Source of the DNA: Amoebophrya sp. A120
Taxonomy: Eukaryota; Sar; Dinophyceae; Syndiniales; Amoebophryaceae
Assembly (NCBI GenBank): GCA_905178155.1
Contig: CAJINV010000005.1
Coordinates: 8,120,515-8,184,514, forward strand
Length of the DNA: 64,000 bases
Reading direction: 5' to 3'
The notes beneath the pieces are model-generated. The model was not told where the DNA came from, ran no database searches, and worked only from the letters and a program-made list of their open reading frames with translations. Position 1 is the first letter of the stretch. Every line of letters begins with the position of its first letter. This document shows, piece after piece, positions 24,201 to 35,639 of the stretch. The position numbers and the translations under genes were made by a program.

Positions 24201-27200
24201 TGCCTGTTCAGTTGGGCGGCGCGGCAAACGCGGTGCAAGAAGTTGCACTTCTGGCTCGCGGATAATTTTCAACATATTTTCGCGGATTATTTTCACTGTA
24301 CCGATCGCGGCGTCAGTGACCGCGGCGTGCGGGGCGCCGGCGCGGGCGGGCTTGTAGAAAAAAAGCGCGATGAGTTCTAGACAAGCGCGTCCTAGTACTC
24401 GGACGGCGCGGGCGCGATGGATACAAAGCCTGTGTAGCAAGACATTCGGTCCAAGAACGACAAATCAAATCAGATGCTCACAAACAACTTCTCGATGTAA
24501 CATTATGGCCGAACCTCTTTCTAAAGTACAGCACGATCATAGAAATAAACCTACCCTGGAGTGCGGCGGAATCTTTTTTCCGTCCGGTATCCAATAAAAA
24601 AAATGTGTGAGTGTAACTTCTTTGCAGGAACAGCATCACAGATTTGTTTTGCATGACAGAAAACTTGTCATGCGTAGCTGGTACGCGTACGCTAGTGCTA
24701 AAACACGTACTAAAATAGCCTATGATGCATATCCGGCATGACAAGTGTAACTGTATTGCAACATCTGCAAGACAAACTTACACTTACACAGTTTTTTTCT
24801 TGCATATTCGGGTAGTGCTCCTCGATCACTTGGTCCACGAAATTGACGCAGTCATCCAGCTATGCATTGCAAATATGTCATGGTCTGGAAGATTGCCAGG
24901 TTTGTCATGCATATTTTGCATGACCCAATATTGTCTGTGATGCATGCCCTAGCATCACAGATTTTTAGAACCCTTCCTGATGCCTATCGCGCATGGCAAA
25001 TGCTCTCCCCGCGACGTAGCACAAACTGGACTTCTATAATTGCTGGTCATGCAAGACAGATTCTTTTAGAATCCAAAGACCGCATCACAAGTTGCAACCT
25101 CCCAGAGGACCCAGACGTATTTGCAGTTGATACCAACTTGTCCAAATGCAGCGTGAAGTGGTCCAGCTTGTCCTTCTTGCCCAGCTCAAACACCTGGCTG
25201 CACTGCTTGGTAATGTGCGGTAAGGTCAAGCACTCGAGAGCGACCTGATCCGGATCAAAGGTCTCCTGGTTGTAGCCGGACGCGATTTATGCATTGCAAA
25301 TATGTCTCGGTCCTCTGGAAGGTTGTAATGCTAAATGTCAACTATAGCCGCACTGCAATACGCTGCCACGCATGACAAATTTTTGGGCTGCTAATGTGAA
25401 TGTTGCGTACTCTGCATGGCAGGCGGCGTTTTTGCACGACAGCTAAGGGGACCTTTTCGTGCTCGTGCATCACAGAGTTTCAGTTCATCCCGAACCTGCA
25501 TGAGAAACCCTGATCTTTTCCAGACGCAGACATCATATTTGCACTGCATACGACTTTGGCGTTGATCTCGACCTTCATGTTCTCTTTCACGTAGTCCTCC
25601 GGAAGGGTGACGCGCTGCATCACTTGAATACCCGCACTGAGAGACGAGAGTTTTAAAGGTATTGGGTTTTTCTTTTTTCTTTTTCTTTCGCGGGTTGTAA
25701 ATATAGCGCAAAAGCATATGACTGACGGGAAGACGAGCGCAGAGGAGCAAAAAATTGTTCAGCAATTTCCTCCCAACGACAACATGCTCCCCGAATGATC
25801 TCAACAATCACTATATCTTGACTCATAAACTCAAAAACCCGTATCGGGCATCATGAGGAAGAAAACTAGCTCCACACAACTCGCAATAGTACTTCTTCTA
25901 AATGTTGAAGATGAATTTTTATACCCAACAATCGCCTCGTATTTTTCGTTGCTTAAAAAACTCCTTAAAAAAAGGGGGGGAGCGGAATCGATCATACCAT
26001 GCGGGTTCATTTTTGCGCCGGCAGTATGCTGCGTTTATCGGTGTGCGTTGGCGCAAGGTTTTGGAACCCAGAAAACCGGGCCCATAGCATGGGGATTCGG
26101 GCCGAAATGTTTTAAGGCGATTTCTCTAAGGGGGAATCTTTAAGGGGCATCTTTAAGGGGATTCTTAAGGGAATCTTTAAGGGGATCTTTACGGGGATGC
26201 TTAAGGGGGCCCGTAGAGCGGCCCACGCGATTTCGACAGGAGACAGGGCGCAAAAAGCTAACTATTGCAGGGCCCTGCCGTGAGCAGAGCGGCAACCACG
26301 GACCACAACAAGAGACACACCATGCGCAAGGCAGCCGGCAGGCTAGGTAGCGGCGGCCGGTAGGCTAGCAACGGCCGGAAGGCTAGCAACGCGCACAACA
26401 ACCCCACTGACATCGGGCCCCCTCCCCGTGTCTCCTTGGAGTTTACTCAGCCACCGTCTTACCGGTCGCAACCGACAACCCCAAGACCAGGCGAGCCCAG
26501 CAGGGCTCGCCCCGAGGCTTGTTTATTTTATACCCAACAATCGCCTCGTATTTTTCGTTGCTCATGGAACACTTTCCATTCCATTGGCATCGCGGTGCTG
26601 TGAAGCAGCGTCCATGATCGTCTGCTCATTCCAGCAGAAGCTTTACTTCGATATAAATACACAAGCACGGCATCTATGCAGAAACTACCCCCAGGCAAGC
26701 CCTCTGATATGCTTGGCCGCGCTTTCTGAGTAGCTGCAAGCCTTTTCCCTTCCCCCTGCAGTATGCTTCTACTTTGTGGCTTTTTATTCTTATCAAAAAG
26801 TCTTTTTGGTAGTGTCGGCGTGGGTTTGGAGACAGTGTGGCAGCGTGATTCCTGAGACCTTAGAGGGGTAAGGCAAAAACCCTCCCGCGCAGTCGAGCAT
26901 AGGCGTAAACTTCAACACCGCAGCAACTCAAGGAAGGGAACAGAAGCTGGGTGAAGAGAATTCACCCGAACCTTAGGTCTCCTATTTTGGGTCCTCCCTA
27001 TACGTACCTCTACGCGATATGATAAGTGTGTAGCTGCAGCTAGAGGCGCCAAAGGGCTTCTTTAAATCAAAACCGAAGCAGATGAGGACGCTTTTTCTCG
27101 TCTAGTACTATAGCATCACAAATTTACTTTATACCCAACAATCGCCTCGTATTTCTCGTTGCTCATGGAACAAACATGATGGCCACCAAAAGTGGTGGCC

Positions 27201-30200
27201 ACCCAGGGCGCTCTTGGCCATCGCTTTGCTTGCCTAGGCGAAAACTGATGGCCAAGGAGCTCGCGGCTATCATTTTTGCCCGAGCGGGAAGTGTGTGATG
27301 GCCAAGGAGCTCCGGGCCATCGCTTTTGCCCGACCGGAAAGCGATGGCCAAGGGGCTCTCTGCCGTCACTTTTGCCCGGCCGGGATGGAAGTGATGGCAA
27401 AAAGCAAATAAGCGACGGCCAAGAAGCTCTTCTTGGCCGTTGCTTTTGCCCGAGCGAAAAGCGATGGCCATGGAACTCCTGGCCATCACTTTGGCTCGAC
27501 CTGGAAGCCTGCCCGGCCGGAAAGTGATGGTCAAGGAGGATCTTTTGGCCATCACTTTTGGACATCAGAAGCTGCAGAAAGCGATGGCACTCGCCGCTAA
27601 ACTACCCCCGCTGGGGCCACCCTCTATGGTGAGAAAAAAGGAATAAACTCCCCCCGCTGGGGGATGCCCTCACTGGCGTCACCTACTTTGGTGTAGAACA
27701 AAAAACAAAAATACACCTAAACCTACGTCCCCCAGACGCACTTATCGAAGACTCTACTTCGCTCCTCCCCACTCTAGGGGAGGAGATCGCAAACGTGCAA
27801 TAGCTTCTACGGATCTGCCAGCCGATATAGTGCGAACGGGGGACCCCAAATCCCAGTCACTACACGAAAAGGATCTACCGAGATAGATATGTCTTTATTC
27901 TATACCCAACAATCGCTTCGTATTTTTCGTTGCTCATGGAACACAGCCAGTCAATATCAAAGGGAAAAATCCCCCCTCCCCATATCGAAACGAAGTTTCT
28001 GATGCTGGATTTGCGTACACAAATCAGGCCTGTCTTGCTGGAGAGGACTGCAGGCATATGCCAACCCTGGGTCGAGAGGTTTTGACGTAGGGGACTAGCA
28101 TGACAGACGTCGGCCCTGTAAGCCCAACAGCATCACAAACCGCCGCCATAATGCGGCGGACTCTTTGGCTCTGCCTTCTTGCAAGACAGCCAGGATTTGT
28201 GACCTCAAATCTGCATCACAAATTTTCAGACGAATGCGCTTTCGATATGGGGAGGGGGAATTTTTCCTCACAATAGTCAATCCTCTTGATTCCCAACCAC
28301 TTCAGCGCATCCGGCATCATGGCCTGGAATATAGAATGCAAAAGTATCGCACTCGTTGCGTTCTAATTGCAGATATGCATGACAAATCGCCTTCCTTAGC
28401 TAAAACAGCATTACAAATTTTATTTGTAATGCGAAGCAAATTTGTAATGCAATTTACACTAGTACGATACTTTTGCACAGGATATGGAAGCGGGCATCAC
28501 GAATCCCGGCGATCGCCTCGGTCTGGTGAAAGTACTTATCGGCGGAATGGTATCCTATGTAAAAACGTCCCCAAAATGCAAATCTGCATGGCAAAATCTG
28601 CATGGCAAAAATGTTTCTCATGCGGAGCCCCGATCAGAAGCATTTTCTAGCCCTGTTTTGGAACTTGTAATGCTCTAATCAGCATAATAAGCTAGGTCTG
28701 TGCTGCTGCTGGAGCTGCTAGCTCAACAAGATTACACTACGAGGCCAAGAAACCTGTCATGCGCAACAACCTACGCTGCTAGATTTGTCTAGCAAATTTC
28801 CCACCTTGACTACAGGGTGGAACCGTTTTTGCTCAGGATAAGTCCCCTCCAGTCTGGTTCTCTCGCGCGTTGTAGACGCGGAATTTGATGACCTCCCCGA
28901 GGGACCGTCCCTCCTTGCGGTAATAGATGACGATACCAACCCCACCGCGCTGGGCACACTGGATACACTGCTGCAGGGCGAAGATGAGGTAGGGACGGCA
29001 GGTGCAGATGTCGGAGCCAAACCTGTATTTTGGTACTTTTCAGAGATCGATAATTTCGCATGCTGCCTCCACGCATGAATAATGATGAGCGGAGGTCCTT
29101 GCAACATATCATAATGCTTTTTCTTGATGCTGTTGATTCAAATTTCTATTGCATCAACTACCCGCAACAAAAGCAAAACTTCTCATGCAGAAAACAAGTA
29201 AGAACATCTAGTATAAATACACGTCACTCCCGATGCACTCATCGTGCACTCGCACGCAGATTTCTGTCGTCGGATCCCGGACCTTCCTCACGTCCCCAAA
29301 TGTGTAAATCGTGCACCCACCGACACCGGGGAGAAAGGTCTTCTTCGTTTTGTCCTTGAGATCCGGGTTGTTGGAATACTTGTACAGTGCGTCCCGCAAA
29401 TCGTCCTCGTCCATGTCCAGCCGTTCGCCCAAGCGGGGGACATCACAGGAAAAAAGTGCTTCAGTTACGCATTTGTTGGAGTTTCTGCATCACAAAGTTG
29501 CTCGACATGGCAAAGAAAACCTGTGATGCGCAGGCTATAAGGGAAAACACGAATGAGAGGCTGGCAAGCATTTCCTGCATGACAGGGGTTGCCTGTCTTG
29601 CTTGTCTTCCATCAGAGTGTGTAACTGTATATACTTTTTTCTCAAGATATGGGAGGTTCCACGCGTAGTAGATGGCGCACTTCTGGGTGCGGATTTGTCC
29701 GTCGTCGCGGACAATTTTCCCGTCTTTCTGCAGTTCCGCGGTCAACTCCGGGATGTCGAGATTCGCCTTGCACGCCGCGATGGTCGGGGGGTGTGCGTAC
29801 ATGCCCATAGGGTCAAACATGAAAATGTTTTTCCACTCCTTCTGGGTATCGGGGTGGTCGACGAGATCCTTAAATTCCGGCAAGTAGTACTCGTCATCCG
29901 TGCGGCGCTTGTACCTTTGATTTTGTTGTTTTCAAAAGTGAAGAAAGGAAATCTCTCATCCTGACTCTGCATTTCTTGAAAGTAAACAGTCAATCTGTCA
30001 TGCGAAAAGACGAACGCCAGGTGCAGCTAGACCCTTATACCATTCCCTCAAGTCGACCCCTGCTTTTTTCTCGGCGATGCCCCAATAAGCTGCGTTGTCC
30101 CAGCCATACACACCCGAGTAGTTCCCATTTTCCAAGTCCGCATGCACCTTGGTCCAGTCGTACTGCGACTCGAACGGGGGCCAGAGCAGGGAACTTTGCG

Positions 30201-31167
30201 TTACCGCATCCGCCGCGGCGTTTAACTGCTGTTCCATCGGAGTGCTATTCCCCGCGCTGGTGCTCATCACGCTGGTGTTCAGCGGTGAATTCTCGTCGTG
30301 GTTCAGCGTGTTGTCATATGAAATGCAAATGTGTCTGGGTCTGGAAGAATGCAACTTGTGATGCTGCATTTGGATTCCAAAAAAATCTGTATTGCATGAG
30401 TAGCAAAGGGAGTGCTCGTTTTGCTACGCTGAGAAGGCATTTGTCATGCGGAGTAGGCATCAAGAAGCCCTCAAAAAATCTGTATTGCTAGGGTATGCAT
30501 CAGAGACATCATGGCTCATGCAAAACGTGCATGAAAAGTCTCAGAATCTTCCCGACCCAGACACTTTTACAATTGATATGTCATTGTTGGCATTCGGCAC
30601 GTTTCCCGCGGACACCATATCGGACAGTATCCTGAGGAAAAACGTCCCCACTCGTCCACCTTATTCGTCATGCAAATGTACATCTGCAAAATGTTTCTCA
30701 TGCGCAGCTAGCTCCATGAAGAGCGATTTCTCACGCTATCTGGGAATTTGTCATGCTCGTATCAGGATAAGGAACTCGCTTTGTGATGCGACTGCGCCAC
30801 CTAACAACAACGGCACTCGAGACCTAGTAAAGTAGTTGTCAAGCGCAACAGCACAACCTTCTTGCTTTGCGTAGCAAAGCTGCCATCTTGCCGCTGGGGT
30901 GCGGACGTTTTTGCACAGGATAGACAGGGAAGGCAGGTCATTCGCGCTCGGCGGGGCGCCGACCCGCGGGTTCTGGCCCGGGAAGAACATCTTGGTCGAT
31001 TGTGCGCTGTCCTTTTCCCCGCCGACCGTGTAGCACTCCATCATCTTGGACCGCGGCGTGTTGGCCCCGCATTCGTACGAGGGAGCTTTTTTCCCGAATT
31101 TCAGCTGCCCGCCCGCGTTCGGGTTGGCGGTGACGAGCTGGTTGGCGACTTTGTCGAGGCGGTTCAT
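21260..31167 (-). CDS. URC1-URC4 fusion protein (uracil catabolism)
   Basis: Twenty-two exons between 31167 and 21260 sum to exactly 908 residues. The N-terminal half is URC1 (GTP cyclohydrolase II-like). It has PPTIAACKANLDIPELTAEL and RVHDECIGSDVFGSDICTCR, with cysteines 342, 353 and 355 at the zinc-ligand spacing of GTP cyclohydrolase II. It continues with GGVGIVIYYRKEGRSLGEV, MPDALKWLGIKRIDWLCSM and the URC1-type ending GIQVMQRVTLPEDYVKENM. The frame then runs without a stop into URC4/URG3 (DUF1688): RIIDLVFVSVLVDAGAGPDW, SEGLAVASMDMFADGLFSSD, LTGLAEYRNGGLL-type GLAEYRNGGLLVDSG, and ELVVEWRALTIV near the C-terminus. URC1 and URC4 act in the URC pathway of uracil breakdown known from yeasts and bacteria, where they are separate proteins. 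GT-AG introns: 29915-30040, 29023-29220, 25637-27905, 24115-24554 and 22896-23067. The other introns are introners. About 135 N-terminal residues are unassigned. Confidence 0.9.
21485..21643. mobile_element. introner, family D
   Basis: Perfect duplication GAGTG (21480-21484, 21644-21648); last intron of the URC1-URC4 gene. Confidence 0.9.
21870..22079. mobile_element. introner, family L (single copy here)
   Basis: Ends TATCAAACAAAAAAAAGTTC and CAAACTTTGTTCTTTCCATA form a weaker inverted repeat. Perfect duplication TTTCA. Removal gives KLVKPGLPGSDLVSFHKLTQ, as in DUF1688 proteins. Confidence 0.85.
22237..22510. mobile_element. introner, family A
   Basis: Perfect duplication AGTCG; removal gives PGNLVDYVLKQAKEK in the URC4 half. 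Confidence 0.9.
22555..22865. mobile_element. introner, family C
   Basis: Perfect duplication AAAAT (22550-22554, 22866-22870). Its interior resembles the copy at 63836 in the same orientation although host genes lie on opposite strands. Confidence 0.9.
23205..23431. mobile_element. introner, family H
   Basis: Perfect duplication CTTTG (23200-23204, 23432-23436); removal gives FSSDKALPYRVNSLALKQL. Confidence 0.9.
23487..23636. mobile_element. introner, family D
   Basis: Perfect duplication GCAAG; removal gives SEGLAVASMDMF, a conserved DUF1688 stretch. Confidence 0.92.
23729..24007. mobile_element. introner, family B
   Basis: Perfect duplication AAGAC; removal gives LVFVSVLVDAGAGPDW, so the splice register is fixed by homology. 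Confidence 0.93.
24588..24806. mobile_element. introner, family F
   Basis: Ends carry AAAAAAAATGTGTGAGTGTA and CTTACACTTACACAGTTTTT. Duplication TCCGG/TTCGG (4 of 5). URC4 half. Confidence 0.87.
24861..25132. mobile_element. introner, family A
   Basis: Duplication CCAGC/CCAAC (4 of 5); removal gives LHLDKLDDCVNFVDQVIEEH. Confidence 0.88.
25288..25550. mobile_element. introner, family A
   Basis: Duplication CGATT/CGACT (4 of 5). It lies at the junction between the URC1 and URC4 halves (INAKVASGYNQETFDPD). Confidence 0.88.
25917..25954 (-). repeat. copy 1 of URC1 exon-end fragment
   Basis: About 36 bp match the 3' end of the coding exon at 27906-27954 plus its splice donor (minus-strand SNEKYEAIVG then GTATAA). 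It lies inside the 2.3-kb intron 25637-27905. This copy lacks the ATG present in copies 2 and 3. Confidence 0.8.
26113..26205. repeat. short tandem repeat, TCTTTAAGGGGA type
   Basis: Degenerate 12-15 bp units of ATCTTTAAGGGG and ATTCTTAAGGG repeat about seven times inside the URC intron. Confidence 0.75.
26524..26570 (-). repeat. copy 2 of URC1 exon-end fragment
   Basis: About 45 bp reproduce minus-strand TGTTCCATGAGCAACGAAAA and onward through the GTATAA donor, inside the 25637-27905 intron. Confidence 0.8.
27126..27171 (-). repeat. copy 3 of URC1 exon-end fragment
   Basis: About 45 bp with one mismatch to copy 2. A 149-codon minus frame (27565-27116) runs through the adjacent minisatellite into this copy. 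Confidence 0.8.
27240..27560. repeat. minisatellite, about 48-bp unit
   Basis: Units begin GATGGCCAAGGAGCTC and end GGCCATCGCTTTTGCCCG, at about 27247, 27297, 27343, 27414, 27463 and 27527. Each unit holds internal inverted arms (GGCCA/TGGCC). It lies inside the URC intron. Confidence 0.8.
27955..28275. mobile_element. introner, family C
   Basis: Perfect duplication GTCAA (27950-27954, 28276-28280); removal gives IKRIDWLCSMSNEKYEAIVG. Confidence 0.92.
28330..28484. mobile_element. introner, family D
   Basis: Perfect duplication TGGAA; removal gives GIRDARFQAMMPDALKWLG in URC1. Confidence 0.92.
28551..28840. mobile_element. introner, family B
   Basis: Flanks AATGG/AGTCC match at only 2 of 5, yet removing element plus 5 nt still gives QTGGDSADKYFHQTEAIAG as in URC1. 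Confidence 0.85.
29441..29649. mobile_element. introner, family G
   Basis: Duplication GGGGA/TGGGA (4 of 5). First base is C instead of T. URC1 half. Confidence 0.85.
30317..30578. mobile_element. introner, family A
   Basis: Perfect duplication TGTCA; removal gives NVPNANNDNTLNHDENS. Confidence 0.9.
30628..30922. mobile_element. introner, family B
   Basis: Perfect duplication GACAG; first intron of the URC1-URC4 gene. Confidence 0.9.
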
Positions 31168-32337
31168 TTTTTGGTATCTTTTGGTTTGGTTTGTTTGGAG
31201 TTGGACAAAGAAAACTTTATTCTCAAAATTATTTTGTGTACTTACACTGTACTGTTTTACTTCACTTTTATTCTACAAAACCCCGCCAGAAGAGATATTA
31301 TCCGGTTGTACAGAGAAAATCTAGCCAAAAAAAAACGGTGTTTGATATTCTACAACTGTGCTTGGTCAAAAAAGTCAAAAGTTTGATTTATTCGAACGAT
31401 AGCGAGGCTACTATCGTGAATGTTGTTGAGAGTCAGAGTGAAGTCTACTAGTACTACTTTCAGGAAAATCTTGTGACGGTGAAAATCTCCTACTTTCCGA
31501 TGGATTGAACTAGTACAACTACCGGATTGATTGATAATTATCAGCTGTTGTTTGGGTCATAGGGAGGAAACGAAATTTACTTTTGGGTGGGAGTACGTAT
31601 GAAAATCTGTAACGTGTCACTGAATTCACGTTTTATTTTCAACAACGAAGTGCCACGCGATGTGGATCTGGTTCCTGCGTGCAAAAAACGAAATGTCATG
31701 AAAACGCTGCTGCCTACGATGCTGCTTCTTTTTTGTCTGCGCTACTACTTCTTTCATCACGGAAAAGAACAAAAATGGCAATACGAGAACTACGTACTAC
31801 CAAAATCGGTCGGACTTCTTTTGCGTTCGGTTTATTTGGTCTAGCTGTGGCGATGTTGGATGACGCTTCGCTATCGCTGCTGCTAATAGGAACCGCTGCT
31901 GTGTCAGTCTTTTCAACGAGTTTTCTACTTTGCGAATTTCTTTTACAAACGAAGCGCACAGGGTACTGCTTTGATGAAAAAAGCAAAAGGAAACGAGGCA
32001 AGAAAAAACGAACAGATGGATCTGTACGTAGGCATCAATTTGGACCGCAGGCAAAAAATCAAATTCAGATCTTCAGCCTTTCACGTCGTGGGCCTTCATA
32101 GTGAAAATACGGACATCGTGATCGTTTTGACGAACAGCCTTTCACTGTCTGTATTCCAACACGAAAAAAATTCGCGCCGCTTTGACCTACTTCCACATCA
32201 TGCTTTGTAATTTACAAACAAGTCCGCGCGAGGACATCAATGGGGATGGTGCAGCTGACGTGCAAAAAAAGTTTGGCTGATGCACAAGTGAATTTATTCT
32301 TTTTTGTTTTTCATCATATCTGAATTCATCTGGTTCA
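31168..32337. other. intergenic DNA upstream of the URC1-URC4 gene
   Basis: AT-rich, no introner and no recognised gene. It must hold the URC1-URC4 promoter and the 3' end of the coiled-coil gene, but I see no motif I can name. Confidence 0.4.
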
Positions 32338-35321
32338 TCACAACCCCACCAAGCGCCGCCTTCTTTCCTCGATCTCCTCGTTATTTTTTCGCAAGAACAA
32401 AGTATTGTCATCTTCTTTTTGATACAGTGGCACAGCGACCGCATGATAGTTCGCCACGCCACTGCTGCTGGAAAGCACCGCCTCACCGTCCTCATACGTG
32501 TAGGTTTTCGGCCAGATAGTTCCCGTCGGATGACTACCCGCGTGGTCCTGGGTTCCCGCGATTTCTCGCAGCACGTACTGGTCACTGGTAGACGTCGTAT
32601 TCCCTCCTGTCGTGACTACTTTATGCACCGAATCTCCGCTGTGATAACTGCGAAGCGACGCCGCGATCTTCCCGGGTGTAGGAAGCATACTTCTTATGCA
32701 TGGCAAGTATGTCATCTGGGTCTGGAAGATTGCCATGCATATTTTGCCTGACCCATGATCCCTGTAATGCATCACATAGCATCTTCACAGAATTTTAAAG
32801 AACATCCTGATGCCTATTCCGCATGAGAAACGCCCTCTCCGCGTCGCGCAAACTGGACGCCTCTTGCTGGTGCTCATGCAATACAGTTTTTTTTAGAATC
32901 GAAAGACAGCATCACAAGTTGCAACCTTCCGGACGTCCAGGGATATTTGCAATGCATACTTCTGCTCGTCCCGCTATAATTCCCTTGCAGCAGCGGAACC
33001 ACCCCGGAGTGCTGTTGCGGTGTTGTCGCCACGCTGCTATTTTTACCACTACTAGTACTCCCGGGCGCGCCCGCGGTGGTTGCAACCGCGGCCCTTTGCG
33101 CGTAGAATCGATTGGAGGATCCCGTGCTACTCCGGTCCGGGGTGACGAGTGGGTTATTTCTGGATTTCAAACCACGATCCGACGGTGCTGTATTTCCAGC
33201 TGCTATTTTATTCTCTTCTTCCGCCGCGGCGACAGTATCGAACATCGCGTCCATCTTCGCTTTCTCCTTTTCGTGTTTCAATTTCACTTGCTCCAACTCG
33301 TCTTCCATTCTCGCGAGTTTCAACGACTCCTATCAATTGCAAAAATGTCAGTCTGGGTCTGGAAGAATGCGCGACTTGTCATGCAGCTTTTCCATGACCC
33401 AGGAGGTCTGGAATGCAGGACCTAGCATGACAGAGTCTGTGCGATCTCTCTCATGCCTATCCTGCATGAGAAACTCCCTCCAGACTTGGTCAAAACTGGA
33501 CGACTTATGGTAATCATGCAACACAGATATTTGCATGCTTCAGATTTGGCATGACAAGTTGCATTCTTCCAGACCCAGACATTTTTACATTTGATAATTC
33601 CTTCCCCCGCTGTATCTCCCACAATACCCGATCCTTCTTCTCTTGGGCGAGCTTCTTTTCCAAAAACTGAATCTTCTCGACGAAAACGGCCTCCAGCATG
33701 GTTTCGTAGGTGGAGGGCTGCTGCGGTTGCTGGGCCGCCGTCGGGGAAGCGGGGAGTACCTGTTATTTGCAGTTTCGTTAGTAGGCTTTTATTTTTTCTT
33801 CGTTGGCATGCAAAAATCGTTCAAAGCTCATCTTCACATGAGGAACATGAGTCATCGGCGTACTGAACATGTTTCACATGACGCTCATCTTTCCTTCTAC
33901 ATGAGTAAGTTAACTTTCTTACGCTTACCTTCTCCGTTTTATGATTTCCCTCGTTCTTCGTCCCGGCCGTCGCCCCTGCTCCAGATGAGAAAGAGCTACT
34001 ACTCCCACCACCAGCGCTGCTAAATCCCTGTATCGGGAAATTCACGATGCAATCCCGCAGCTCCTGCAGGCTCTTCCCGTGTTGCAAACACCGGCTACGT
34101 ATCAAATGCAAAAGTGTCTGGGTCTGGAAGAGTGCAGACATTTGTGATGCAGTTTTTGCCTCGCCCAGATCGTCTGGCATGCAAGCCCTAGCATCACAGA
34201 TTCCGAGCAGGTATCCCAATGCCTAATCCGCATGACAAATGCCCACTTTCTGTGACAGGAAATAGGGCTTTTTGCTGACCGTGCATGAGAGATTTTGTCA
34301 TGATCTAGAATTCGCATCACAAATTCGAATCCACCCAGACCCAGACACATTTGCATTTGATACTGCGCCAAAAATCCACCCGGTTTTGCAGCGTTTGGTT
34401 TTCCGAGCGGAGGTTTTCGATGATTATTTCCCGGCTCGACTTGCTCTGCGCAGACAGATTATGATGTGCAGCAGCTGAATTGGCGTTTTCGACCAAACCG
34501 CCTCCGCCCGCGATGATCGCGTTCCCGCTGCCTTTATGGAATGCAAATATGTCTGGGTCTGAATGAGTCCGGATGTTTGGCATGCACACTTTGCATAGCC
34601 CATGGCGTTTGTGATGCACACCCTGGCATCACAGATTCTTTGCGGGCTTTCTGATGCCCATACATGAGAAATGCCCTCTCCGCATAGCAAAACCTTGGCC
34701 TCTTTTGCTGTTCATGCAATACAAATTCTGTGTAGAGTCCAAAGGCAGCATCACAAGCTGGCATCCTTCCAGACGCAGCCATATTTGCAATGCATAGCAT
34801 AACAGCTCCTCGATCGCCCGACCGAGGATTTCGTTATCAACTGCAAAAATGTCTGGGTCTGGAAACTTGTAGTGCTGCGTTGGGAGTAGATAATGCTCTG
34901 TAATGCACAGGCAAGCATGAGAAATATCTGCGCTTCTTTGTGTTGCGTTTTTCGCATGACAAACTGCGTTCTTGCATGACAGGAAACAGGGTCTCTTCTT
35001 GGACACGCATCACAAACTTTTTGGTCATGCCAGGCAAGCATGACAAGTCTCAAAAGCTTCCAGCCCCCGACACTTTTGCATTTGATATTCGTTCTCCTTG
35101 CGCAATTGCGCCACCTCCGTCGTCAGCTGGTCATTCGTGGTTCTGAGCAGTTGTTGGTCCTGTTGTAACCCGCGCGAGTGATGCGATTGGGGAGACCCTC
35201 CGGGCGTTTGCTTACGCTGTAAGTTGTGATGCTGTTTCAACTGGATTTGTCTACTGGCACCAGTCGCAACCGCCCCGCCGGAAGCGGGTCGCCGCCGGGT
35301 TTCGGTCATGTCTTTGCGCAA
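32338..35321 (-). CDS. coiled-coil protein, unknown function
   Basis: Seven exons (35088-35321, 34797-34834, 34363-34534, 33929-34099, 33597-33759, 32959-33330, 32338-32694) sum to exactly 493 residues with a TGA stop. Segments with heptad-like charge patterns are LRTTNDQLTTEVAQLRKENE, IIIENLRSENQTLQNRVDFW, VFVEKIQFLEKKLAQEKKDR and LARMEDELEQVKLKHEKEKA. Ser/Gly/Thr-rich linkers separate them. The C-terminus is charged (EEIEERRRRLVGL). The layout suggests a structural, cytoskeletal or centrosomal-type protein, but no family is recognised. Five family A introners and one GT-AG intron (33760-33928) interrupt it. Confidence 0.75.
32695..32958. mobile_element. introner, family A
   Basis: Perfect duplication CTTCT (32690-32694, 32959-32963); coiled-coil gene. 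Confidence 0.9.
33331..33596. mobile_element. introner, family A
   Basis: Duplication ACTCC/ATTCC (4 of 5); removal gives QRGKESLKLARMEDE. Confidence 0.88.
34100..34362. mobile_element. introner, family A
   Basis: Duplication CTACG/CTGCG (4 of 5); coiled-coil gene. Confidence 0.88.
34535..34796. mobile_element. introner, family A
   Basis: Flanks GCCTT/GCATA match at 3 of 5; frame still continues as EELLCSGNAIIAGGGG. Confidence 0.82.
34835..35087. mobile_element. introner, family A
   Basis: Perfect duplication TTCGT; removal gives QLRKENEILGRAIEELL. Confidence 0.92.
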
Positions 35322-35639
35322 TCGTGAAGACCGGTAAAGAAATACTCATGTGAAGCCTTTTCAAAAACTTCTAGGCTCAAAATTGTCTGCGAAATCGCGC
35401 ACCCCTGCACCGTGCGTGCGGCTCCACGGCAGTGGTCCGTCTGTCCGCTAGATGGTAGTCGTCGTCAATAGACAGTAAAAGAAGCCTCCTGCTTTGCAAG
35501 CATTTACATTTGCGCGCTCTCTCGGATCGACAGGCGGAAATAAGCAAAAGCCGAGACAATTACAATCGAACACATTACCCACCGCACCGAAAGCGAATCG
35601 TCCGGGGATTTTACAATTTTTGCTCGCCAGTATCTATCG

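Noticed and set aside
27116-27565. 149-codon minus frame ending SMSNEKYEAIVG
   Set aside because: Most of it is translation of the 48-bp minisatellite; only its end matches a real exon. Kept as a repeat and as a finding, not as a gene.
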